From JAFAYN01 sp963733105 (GTDB taxonomy: Bacteria > Gemmatimonadota > Gemmatimonadetes > Longimicrobiales > Longimicrobiaceae), in the NCBI GenBank assembly GCA_963733105.1, contig CAVTCB010000016.1, positions 151,412 through 215,411 of the forward strand: a stretch of DNA of 64,000 bases, read 5' to 3'. The notes under the pieces were generated by a model that saw nothing but the letters and a program-made list of their open reading frames with translations, was not told the origin of the DNA and searched no databases. Shown here in pieces: positions 1-6,329 of the stretch (its first letter is position 1; each line of letters opens with the position of its first letter). Made by a program: the position numbers and the translations under genes.

Positions 1-467
1 TGCTCGCGCATGGCGGCGCGGAGCCGCTCCTTCTGCTCGGTGGTCAGCACCGCCTGGACGTCGCTGCGCGCCGCCTGGGCGTTCCTGCGGATCTGCTCCC
101 GGATCGGCTGCGCCTGCTCGCGGGCGCGCTTGAGCGCCTCGCGCTCCCCGGCGGTCAGGCTCTCCCGGGTCCGCTCCTGCCCGGGAACGGCGGACTGGTG
201 GAGCGCGCGGATGCGCTCGATGAGCGGCTGGTTCTGGCTCTGCATGCGCTGCTGGATGGCCTGGAGGCGCGAGACCTGGTCGGCGGTGAGGCCGAGCTGC
301 TCGCGCCGCTCCAGCAGGCGGGGAACGGAGTGGCGGATGCCCTCCGCGCCGCGCATCGCGCGCTCGGCGCGCTCGCGGGGGGCGGCGGGGGCGGACGGGT
401 TCTGGGCCAGGAGCGGGAGCGGCGCCGCCGAAAGGGCGAGCGCGAAGGCGAGCGTACGGATCTTCAT
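1..467 (-). CDS. Spy/CpxP-like periplasmic protein, 3' end off the window
   Basis: The gene starts with ATG at 467 and runs off the left edge, so 155 codons are visible. The first 22 or so residues form a signal peptide ending in an LLAQ cleavage region, so the product should be periplasmic. The rest is helical and rich in Arg, Glu and Gln. It contains two motifs of the LTxxQ type (LTADQ near residue 60, LTTEQK near residue 143), as in the Spy/CpxP family of small periplasmic stress chaperones. The family call rests on these motifs and the overall composition. The exact role in this organism is unknown. Confidence 0.7.
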   Translation of the reverse strand, partial: MKIRTLAFALALSAAPLPLLAQNPSAPAAPRERAERAMRGAEGIRHSVPRLLERREQLGLTADQVSRLQAIQQRMQSQNQPLIERIRALHQSAVPGQERTRESLTAGEREALKRAREQAQPIREQIRRNAQAARSDVQAVLTTEQKERLRAAMRE

Positions 468-569
468 GGGTGTCTCTCTCTGCACGTGTGGCTTCGTCCG
501 CAACCGTCCGGGTTGCGCTACAGGGAGTTACACGCGAGCCCGCCGGAGCGTTGGGTCCGACGAAAAAAG

Positions 570-626
570 CCCTCCCCCGGAATCGGGAGAGGGTGGCGAG
601 CCCGAGGCGAGCCGGGTGGGGGCGCC
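570..626. repeat. Interspersed GC-rich repeat, copy 1
   Basis: This block carries CCCTCCCCC...GGGAGAGGG followed by a segment reading GGCGAGCCCGAGGCGAGCC and then GGGTGGGGGCG. The same segment occurs at 40,440-40,490. Both copies lie between genes. It contains a short hairpin and looks like a REP-type intergenic repeat. No reading frame in it resembles a gene. Confidence 0.6.
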
Positions 627-675
627 GTCACGGGCGCCAGCCAGTTGTTTACCGACCGTGGCATAGCTCTTCCCG

Positions 676-1107
676 TCAGCCGGGGGCGCCGTCCGGCGCG
701 ATGAGCACGCCTCCCCAGTCACCGGGGTGGACGTCCGCGATGGACTGCGAGAACGTCCAGGTGTGGCCGCCGGGGTCCAGGACGGAGTACTGGCGCTCGC
801 CGTACGGGTGGGTGGCCGGGGGCTGGACGATGCGCGCCCCGTACGCCACGGCGCGGGCGCAGTGCGCGTCCACGTCCTCCACCCGCACCATGATCGAGTG
901 TCCGGCCTCCGCCCACGGGGGCGGGGCGTCGCGCCGCACGGCGACCACCGCGCCGGCGCCGAAGGCGAGCTGGACGCGGTGGTCCCCGATGCGGAGCCGC
1001 TCCGAGAACCCGAACGCCCCGCACAGCCACGCCACCGCCGCCCCCAGGTCGGCGTAGGCCAGCACGGGGATGAAGGTGGCGTCCGGCATGGAGCGGTTGG
1101 AGAGCAT
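676..1107 (-). CDS. VOC (glyoxalase/bleomycin-resistance fold) family protein
   Basis: This 143-residue protein has the length and pattern of a single vicinal-oxygen-chelate domain pair. It includes an early IPVLAYADLGAAVAWL strand-helix unit, a central HSIMVRVEDVDAHC segment and a C-terminal Y-x-x-LDPGGHTWTF segment. This is the YER(S)xxDPxGH pattern seen in glyoxalase-like and PhnB-like proteins. The His and Glu ligand positions are partly present, but the substrate cannot be read. An AGGA motif eight bases before the ATG supports the start at 1107; Met7 (1089) is an alternative. The next gene upstream on the same strand, the PheT-like protein, ends 17 bp away. Confidence 0.85.
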   Translation of the reverse strand: MLSNRSMPDATFIPVLAYADLGAAVAWLCGAFGFSERLRIGDHRVQLAFGAGAVVAVRRDAPPPWAEAGHSIMVRVEDVDAHCARAVAYGARIVQPPATHPYGERQYSVLDPGGHTWTFSQSIADVHPGDWGGVLIAPDGAPG

Positions 1108-1124
1108 GGCGGAAATCCTCGCGC

Positions 1125-1655
1125 TCAGCCGCCGAGAGCCCCGGCGACCTGCTCCTCCGTGACCTCCCCGTCCAGCACGAACACCACGCCCTCCACGGGA
1201 ACCACGTCCGGCAGCGGCGTCCCCGGCGCCGGGTCTCCGGAGAGCGTCATCAGCCCCTCCTTCTCGTCGCCCAGCTCCAGCTCGATGGCGGAGCCGAGCA
1301 TCCCCTCCGACACCTCGCCGCGGAGCTTCCCCTTGCGGATCTTGGTCCCGTTGGGGAGGGTGACGCCCGAGCGGATCACCGGGTAGCTGGCCCCCGCCTC
1401 CACGTTGGAGGCCCCGGTGACGATCTGGCGCGGCGTCTCGCCGCCGTCGTTCACCACGCAGACGCGCAGCCGGTCCGCGTTGGGGTGCGGCGTCACCTCC
1501 TCCACCCGCCCCACCACGACGGCTTGCAGCATCTCCCGCAGGGGGGCGATGCGCGAGACGACGATGTCCCTGGCGCGGAGGCGGTCGGCGATCTCCTCCG
1601 GCGTGCCGGAGAGGGCGGGGACGAGACGGCGGAGGGCGCGCAGGCTCAGGTTCAC
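1125..1655 (-). CDS. Stand-alone PheT-like tRNA-binding (EMAP/OB-fold) domain protein
   Basis: The 176-residue product matches only the N-terminal part of the phenylalanyl-tRNA synthetase beta chain. It has an EEIADRLRARDI-type opening, then the tRNA-binding OB-fold with VVVGRVEEVTPHPNADRL and QIVTGASNV, and the KIRKGKLRGEVSEGML core. The protein stops where PheT normally continues into the ITPNR and B3/B4 domains. A GTG start at 1655 is chosen because AAAGGAG lies eight bases upstream; the frame is open further upstream but that part is low-complexity. It could be a free tRNA-binding or chaperone domain (compare CsaA and Trbp111) or a remnant of a pheT copy. It probably lies in one transcript with the following VOC gene. 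Confidence 0.75.
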   Translation of the reverse strand: MNLSLRALRRLVPALSGTPEEIADRLRARDIVVSRIAPLREMLQAVVVGRVEEVTPHPNADRLRVCVVNDGGETPRQIVTGASNVEAGASYPVIRSGVTLPNGTKIRKGKLRGEVSEGMLGSAIELELGDEKEGLMTLSGDPAPGTPLPDVVPVEGVVFVLDGEVTEEQVAGALGG

Positions 1656-1806
1656 TCGGGGGCTCCTTTGCGGGGGTGCGGGTGCGCTCGACGGACTACA
1701 AGGTAGGGCGGGGGACGGCGCAGGGGAACCGGCGCTTGCGCGGCGGGCGGCGGCGGGAACATCTTCGGTCCGTGCGGTCTCCCTCCCCTTTCCATCCACG
1801 AGCCTC

Positions 1807-2943
1807 ATGTCCTCTCGTCCCGGCCCGATCCTCCGGTCCGCGCCGCTGGCGCGCCTGCTGGCCCTCGCCCTGCTCGCGGGGTGCGCTCCCGCGTCTCCCG
1901 CGCCGTCCGCCTCCCCCGCCGCGGCCCCCACCGCCCACGTCTACCCGGGCGCCGAATGGGAGCGCGTCGCCGGCCCCGAAGCGGCCGGGTGGTCCTCGGC
2001 CGGGCTGGACAGCGTCCACGCCCGCCTGTCGCGGCTCGGCACCACCGGGTTCATGGCGGTGGCCGGCGGGCGGGTGCTGATGGAGCACGGCGACGTGGAC
2101 ACGCTCACCTACCTGGCCTCCGTGCGGAAGAGCGTGCTCTCCATGCTCTACGGCAGCTACGTGGCGAACGGCACCGTGAAGCTGGACCGGACGCTGGCGG
2201 AGATGGGGATCGACGACATCGGCCGCCTCACGCCGCAGGAGAAGGAGGCCACGGTGCGCGACCTCCTCTCCGCGCGCTCCGGGGTGTACCACCCGGCCTC
2301 CAACCCGGGGGACAACCTGGCCGACGCCCCGCCGCGCGGCTCGCAGCGGCACGGCGCCTACTACCTGTACAGCAACTGGGACTTCAACGCGGCGGGGAGC
2401 GTCTTCGAGCGGGAGACGGGGCGCAGCATCTACGACGCGCTGGAGACCGACCTGGCCCGGCCGCTGGGGTTCCAGGACTGGGACCGCTCCATCCACGAGC
2501 GGACGGGCGACACCACCCGCTCGGTCCACAAGGCGTACCACATGGTGCTCTCCACGCGCGACATGGCGCGGCTCGGGTACCTGATGCTGCGGGAGGGGAG
2601 CTGGGCGGGGCGGCAGGTGGTGCCGCGCGACTGGGTGCGGGAGAGCACCCGCGCCGTCACCCCGGTGGCGGAGATGAACCCCGCGGAGCTGAAGAAGGGG
2701 CCCTTCGGCTACGGCTATCTCTGGTGGGTGTGGGACGGCCCCTGGGCGCGGGGCCCGTACGCGGGGGCGTACACCGGGCTGGGGGCGTACGGCCAGCAGA
2801 TCACGGTGATGCCCGCGCTGGACCTGGTGGTGGTGCACAAGACCCGGCCGGAGGGGCGGGGCGTTTCGCACGCGCAGTACCTGGAGGTTCTGGACGTGCT
2901 GGTGAAGGCGCACTGTGGGTCGACTTGTCCGGCCGCGAGCTAG
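1807..2943 (+). CDS. Serine beta-lactamase/class C penicillin-binding family lipoprotein
   Basis: This 378-residue protein begins with a lipoprotein signal peptide (LLALALLAGC, lipid Cys at about residue 26). It contains the SxxK motif as SVRKS (Ser at about 113) and the Tyr-x-Asn motif as YSN within YYLYSNWDF. These mark the serine beta-lactamase / D-alanyl-D-alanine carboxypeptidase / esterase EstB superfamily. The third active-site triad (KTG/HTG) is not clear; the region near YTGLGAYGQQ may take its place. It is probably an outer-membrane or periplasmic hydrolase rather than a proven antibiotic-resistance enzyme. The start at 1807 gives the signal peptide, while the longer open frame upstream overlaps the divergent PheT-like gene. 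Confidence 0.85.
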   Translation: MSSRPGPILRSAPLARLLALALLAGCAPASPAPSASPAAAPTAHVYPGAEWERVAGPEAAGWSSAGLDSVHARLSRLGTTGFMAVAGGRVLMEHGDVDTLTYLASVRKSVLSMLYGSYVANGTVKLDRTLAEMGIDDIGRLTPQEKEATVRDLLSARSGVYHPASNPGDNLADAPPRGSQRHGAYYLYSNWDFNAAGSVFERETGRSIYDALETDLARPLGFQDWDRSIHERTGDTTRSVHKAYHMVLSTRDMARLGYLMLREGSWAGRQVVPRDWVRESTRAVTPVAEMNPAELKKGPFGYGYLWWVWDGPWARGPYAGAYTGLGAYGQQITVMPALDLVVVHKTRPEGRGVSHAQYLEVLDVLVKAHCGSTCPAAS

Positions 2944-3211
2944 GGCTTGGGCGTGCCCCCCGCTGGCGCGGGGGTCGGGCTGCGGCTCCGTAGGACACGA
3001 TACGACCGTGTCCAACGGAGTCGAGCCCCGGCAAACTGCGCCGGGTCTCGCCCCTTCGGGCTCGCATCCCTCACGCAACTGCCAACGGCAACAGCAGTTG
3101 CAGTAGGCGTTACCCACGGGAGGAGGTGGGGTGCTCCCGGAGGAATCCGCACTGTCTGAGCGAAGCGAGTTGGCGGATTCCGGAGGGAGCGCCCCGCCGA
3201 CGACCCCGCGC
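2944..3211 (-). repeat. Five-hairpin intergenic element, copy A
   Basis: About 268 bp fill the gap between two convergent genes. Read on the minus strand it matches the copies at 15,364 and 19,269 and folds into five successive hairpins. Compared with those copies, this one has paired changes that keep base pairing. For example, stem 1 has GGAATCCGC/GCGGATTCC where the others have GGAAAGCGAG/CTCGCTTTCC. Stem 4 has GGACACG/CGTGTCC where the others have GGGAACG/CGTTCCC. No gene is seen in it, although all frames are fairly open. Confidence 0.8.
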
Positions 3212-3226
3212 TACGATGCCCCGCTT

Positions 3227-4018
3227 CTACAGGAGCGAGCGCACCCAGCCGCCGTCCACGGCGACGGAGGTGCCGGTGACGAAGCTGGCGCGCTCGGAGG
3301 CCAGGAAGGCCACCACGGCCGCGAACTCGCGCGGCTCGCCGATGCGCCCCATGGGCGTGTCCTGCTCCCAGCGCGCGAACACGGCTTCGCGGTCGATCCC
3401 CCGGGCCCGGCTGGTGGCCTCGGAGAGCTCGTCCAGGCGCTCGGTGCGGGTGTAGCCGGGGAGCACGTTGTTGACGGTGATCCCGAAGGCCGCCACCTCG
3501 TTGGCGAGCGTCCGCGCGAAGCCGGTCACGGCCGCGCGGACGCTGTTGGAGAGGATCAGGTTGTCCACGGGCTGCTTCACGGCCATGGAGGTGACGTTGA
3601 GGATGCGTCCCCAGCGCCGCTCCTTCATCCCCGGGAGCACCGCGCGCGTCAGGTTCACCGCGCTCTCGAAGTTGGTGCGCCACGCCTTCTCCCACGTCTC
3701 CGGCGAGTGGCTCTCGAAGGGGCCCGCCGGCGGGCCGCCCGCGTTGTTGACCAGCACGTCCACGCGCCCGAAGCGCTCCAGCGCCTCGCGGGCCACGCGC
3801 TCCGCGTCCTCCGCCCGCGACAGGTCGGCGGCGACCGCGGCCACGGCGACGCCGTAGCGCTCCTCGATGGAGGCGCGCGCCTCGGCCAGCCGGTCCTCGC
3901 TGCGCGCGCAGAGCACCAGCGAGGCGCCCTCCGCGGCCAGCTCCTCCGCGACGGCGCGCCCCAGGCCGCGGCTCGACCCGGCCACCAGCGCCACCCTGTC
4001 CTTCAGTCCCAGGTCCAT
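3227..4018 (-). CDS. SDR-family oxidoreductase with atypical active site
   Basis: This 263-residue protein is a classical-length short-chain dehydrogenase/reductase. It shows the Rossmann motif AGSSRGLGR (residues 13-21), the NNAG motif near residue 91, and a C-terminal VTGTSVAVDGGW typical of FabG-like members. The usual catalytic YxxxK is not present. Where it should lie, after NVTSM, the sequence reads LILSNSVRAAVTG, giving S-x-x-x-R. Such substitutions occur in one SDR subgroup, so catalysis may differ. It starts 4 bp after the cupin gene stop, so the two form an operon. The substrate is unknown. Confidence 0.85.
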   Translation of the reverse strand: MDLGLKDRVALVAGSSRGLGRAVAEELAAEGASLVLCARSEDRLAEARASIEERYGVAVAAVAADLSRAEDAERVAREALERFGRVDVLVNNAGGPPAGPFESHSPETWEKAWRTNFESAVNLTRAVLPGMKERRWGRILNVTSMAVKQPVDNLILSNSVRAAVTGFARTLANEVAAFGITVNNVLPGYTRTERLDELSEATSRARGIDREAVFARWEQDTPMGRIGEPREFAAVVAFLASERASFVTGTSVAVDGGWVRSLL

Positions 4019-4022
4019 CGGC

Positions 4023-4400
4023 TCACTTGCGGTGGAAGTAGTCGTCGGTACGGTCCAGCCAGTCCTGCCGCGGCGGGGAGAAGATGTCCACGTCCAGCGT
4101 GTCCTCCAGCGCTTCGGCCATGTGCGGGACGTTGGAGGGGATGTGCAGCACCTCCCCCACCCCCACCACGATCTCCTCCGCCCCGTCCTCCCCGATCCGG
4201 AAGCGGAGCGCCCCCTCCAGGATGTAGGTGAGCTGCTCGTTCTCGTGCGAGTGCTTGGGGACGATCGCGCCCTTCTTGATGTACACGTGGGCCAGCATCA
4301 TCCGGTCGCCGGTGATCAGCCGGCGGTCGATGAGGTCCGTGACCCGCTCCTTCGGCATGTCCTCCCAGCGGAAGAACGTGACCCCCGATTCGTTCGCCAT
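4023..4400 (-). CDS. Small cupin-domain protein
   Basis: This 125-residue single-domain cupin shows both conserved cupin motifs. The first is around residues 47-70 (KHSHENEQLTYILEGALRF, with His, His, Glu metal ligands). The second is around IPSNVPHMAEAL with the distal His. There is no signal peptide, so it is cytoplasmic. The ATG at 4400 begins MANESGV; longer upstream frames give unlikely sequence. The gene lies immediately before the SDR gene on the same strand with 4 bp between them, suggesting a shared pathway of unknown substrate. Confidence 0.85.
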   Translation of the reverse strand: MANESGVTFFRWEDMPKERVTDLIDRRLITGDRMMLAHVYIKKGAIVPKHSHENEQLTYILEGALRFRIGEDGAEEIVVGVGEVLHIPSNVPHMAEALEDTLDVDIFSPPRQDWLDRTDDYFHRK

Positions 4401-4482
4401 CCAATCCTTCCAGGTGTGGGGAACCGTACTTGGTCGAGGAACAGGTAGCCCCGGCGGAAAGGTGCCGCAAGGGCAAAGCGAA

Positions 4483-4511
4483 GGGGGCACGGATCGCCGA
4501 TCCGTGCCCCC
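4483..4511 (-). terminator. Perfect hairpin after the DUF1801 gene
   Basis: A 14-bp perfect inverted repeat (GGGGGCACGGATCG and its complement) with a one-base centre lies 22 bp beyond the stop of the DUF1801 gene. On the minus strand it is followed by the moderately T-rich TTCGCTTTG. It is a likely terminator, though the tail is imperfect. Confidence 0.6.
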
Positions 4512-4533
4512 TGGAGGATTGCGGCCCGCCCGC

Positions 4534-4959
4534 TCAGCAGCCCGGGGATTGATCGACCTCCCCGCTCGCCTCGAAGGTGCGCCGGGCGATCTCCTCGAGC
4601 ACGCCCATGTCCACGTCGGCGAGCTTGTTGACGTAGAGGCAGGCCTTGGAGCGCTTGTGCTTCCCGAGCTTTCCGAGCAGCTCCTCGAATTCGGGAAAGC
4701 CGCCGACGTAGAGCACGAGGTTCGCCGAGCGCGGCGAGAAGCCGACGCGGCACATGTCCCCCTCGTGCCCGCTGGCATAGCGGTAGTGACAGGTGCCGAA
4801 GCCGATGATCGTCGGCCCCCACATCGTCGCGGGCTCGCCGGTGACGCGCTCCATCATGTCGCGCACCACCCTGGCGTCGGCGCGGCGTACCGGCTTCTCG
4901 ACCGCCTCGATGAAATCTTCGACGCTCGCCTGAGTGGGCCTGGTCTTGGTCTCGGCCAT
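4534..4959 (-). CDS. DUF1801-domain protein
   Basis: This 141-residue cytoplasmic protein has the DUF1801 pattern: an N-terminal helix (ASVEDFIEAVEKPVRRADA), then MWGPTIIGFGTCHYRYASGHEGDM, and a C-terminal KHKRSKACLYVNKLADVDM segment. The family has a YdhG/YjbR-like fold and no established reaction. Two ATGs are in frame. The second (4959) is preferred because GGAGG sits six bases before it, whereas it directly abuts the ATG at 4965. It lies downstream of the toxin-antitoxin pair on the same strand but 30 bp apart, with no sign of shared function. Confidence 0.85.
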   Translation of the reverse strand: MAETKTRPTQASVEDFIEAVEKPVRRADARVVRDMMERVTGEPATMWGPTIIGFGTCHYRYASGHEGDMCRVGFSPRSANLVLYVGGFPEFEELLGKLGKHKRSKACLYVNKLADVDMGVLEEIARRTFEASGEVDQSPGC

Positions 4960-4995
4960 GTGCATCCTCCGGAGTCGTTTCCCGTTTCGATCCCT

Positions 4996-5445
4996 CTAGT
5001 ACCCTTTCCGCTTCAGCTCTTCCCACCGGGAGAGCGTCATCACCATCTCGACCCGTCCGGGCGTGCCCCTGGCGATCTCCGTCGCGGGATTCGGGCGGAA
5101 GACCTTGGCGATGAACGGCCGCGGGTGCCGGGCGACGAAGCGCTCCACCTGCGCGAGCGTGTTCACGAAGTTCTGCGCCAGCTCGGCCGTCGGGACCTCT
5201 CCTCCCGTCAGCGCGAAGAAGGCGGCTCCGGACCGGAACACCGCGTCCCTTTCGAGGGGCGTGCGGATGATGTTCTTGTCGCGGGTCAGGATGATCCACC
5301 CGCGCGCGGCGACTTCGGGGAGCCACACCGTGTCGGGCGCATCCGGAGGGAAGTGGTCCCTGTGGGCATGGACGGTGAGCTTCGCGTCACGGAGGATCTG
5401 CGGGAACTTCTTACCCCCGACGTCCCGGTCCGTGAAGAACTCCAC
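4996..5445 (-). CDS. PIN-like toxin (VapC45-type), partner of the DUF433 gene
   Basis: This 149-residue protein has PIN-like features. An acidic residue pair near the start (FFTDRDVGGKKFPQIL) is followed by the LTRDKNI motif at about residues 53-59, where PIN-like nucleases carry a catalytic Asp. It starts with GTG at 5445, 3 bp after the stop of the upstream DUF433 protein. This arrangement and these sizes match the VapB45-VapC45 layout (DUF433 antitoxin, then PIN-like toxin). The predicted role is an RNase toxin held in check by its neighbour. The RNA target is unknown. Confidence 0.8.
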   Translation of the reverse strand: MEFFTDRDVGGKKFPQILRDAKLTVHAHRDHFPPDAPDTVWLPEVAARGWIILTRDKNIIRTPLERDAVFRSGAAFFALTGGEVPTAELAQNFVNTLAQVERFVARHPRPFIAKVFRPNPATEIARGTPGRVEMVMTLSRWEELKRKGY

Positions 5446-5448
5446 CGC

Positions 5449-6153
5449 TTACGCGGCCCGCTCGAAGAGGATGGCCTCCTCGATCTCCTGCTGCGGGATG
5501 TCGTAGTCGTCCGACAGCTCTTCGATGCTCTCCCCCGCATCCACCCGTCCGACGAGCACGGCCGTCGTGACCCCGTGGCCTGCCACCGTCGGGCGCCCGA
5601 ACGAGACGAACGGATCGATGACCACGGTTCTGCGGTCGCTTCCCACCTCGCCCGGAAGGAAGGGATAGAGCCGGATGGGGATGTCGCGGTCGTCCCGCTC
5701 GACACGTCTCAGGTGTGCCTCGAGGACCTTCTTCATCACGATCTGCCCGGACCTGCTGAGGTCGAGCAGCTCGCCGTAGTACTCGAGGAAGATGTCGCCC
5801 GCGTCGGTCAGCAGCTCGTTGCTGAGCAGCAGACGCTCGATCTTCAGCTCCCGCTCGGCGTACGTGAGCGCGTTCCGGACGGCCCTGATCTCCACTCCGT
5901 GCTGGGTGCGGAGGGCGCGGAGGACGTGCGCCTCCACCAGGTTGCCGAAGGAGAGACGGACGCCCTCCTGGCCCGCCGCCCTGATCAGGGGCTGGAACGA
6001 GCCGATGCCGTCCTGTCTGGGATAGGTTCTCCCCGCCACCCACGAGCGCAGCGTCGCGGGAGGTATGTGAACGTACCTCGCTGCTTCCGTGATCCCGTAG
6101 GCCGGAAGCTCGCGCGGGTCGCGACCCTGGTAGAGTGTAAGCCCATGGTGCAT
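5449..6153 (-). CDS. DUF433 antitoxin (VapB45-like)
   Basis: The 234-residue protein has a helix-turn-helix-like N-terminal half. It includes YGITEAARYVHIPPATLRSW, a MerR-like motif that should bind the promoter. The C-terminal DUF433 domain contains VVIDPFVSFGRPTV and a final EELSDDYDIPQQEIEEAI segment. The start at 6153 (MHHGL) gives the family's usual length. It is followed 3 bp later by the PIN-like gene, forming a type II toxin-antitoxin operon. The antitoxin probably represses its own promoter. Confidence 0.82.
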   Translation of the reverse strand: MHHGLTLYQGRDPRELPAYGITEAARYVHIPPATLRSWVAGRTYPRQDGIGSFQPLIRAAGQEGVRLSFGNLVEAHVLRALRTQHGVEIRAVRNALTYAERELKIERLLLSNELLTDAGDIFLEYYGELLDLSRSGQIVMKKVLEAHLRRVERDDRDIPIRLYPFLPGEVGSDRRTVVIDPFVSFGRPTVAGHGVTTAVLVGRVDAGESIEELSDDYDIPQQEIEEAILFERAA

Positions 6154-6279
6154 AGGCACCTGCTCGGTTCCGGGGATGGACGGGGAGAGCCTCCGTCCCG
6201 GACGGCGCTTACCCCGCGCCGCGAGTATAGTGCCGCGTCCCCGGGCGCGGGGCAAGGAAGTCGTACGGCCGGAAAAAAA

Positions 6280-6301
6280 GGGGCTCCCTCGCGGGAGCCC
6301 C
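6280..6301 (-). terminator. Rho-independent terminator of the DUF5117 protease gene
   Basis: A 9-bp stem (GGGGCTCCC/GGGAGCCCC) with a 4-base loop lies 28 bp past the stop of the protease gene. On the minus strand it is followed by seven Ts. This is a textbook intrinsic terminator. Confidence 0.88.
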
Positions 6302-6329
6302 TCTCCTGTCCGTCTCCTGAATCCCGTCC

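Noticed and set aside
1807..2943. Antibiotic-resistance class C beta-lactamase
   Set aside because: The SxxK and YxN motifs are shared with esterases and DD-peptidases, the KTG motif is not clear, and it is a lipoprotein without an AmpR-type neighbour.
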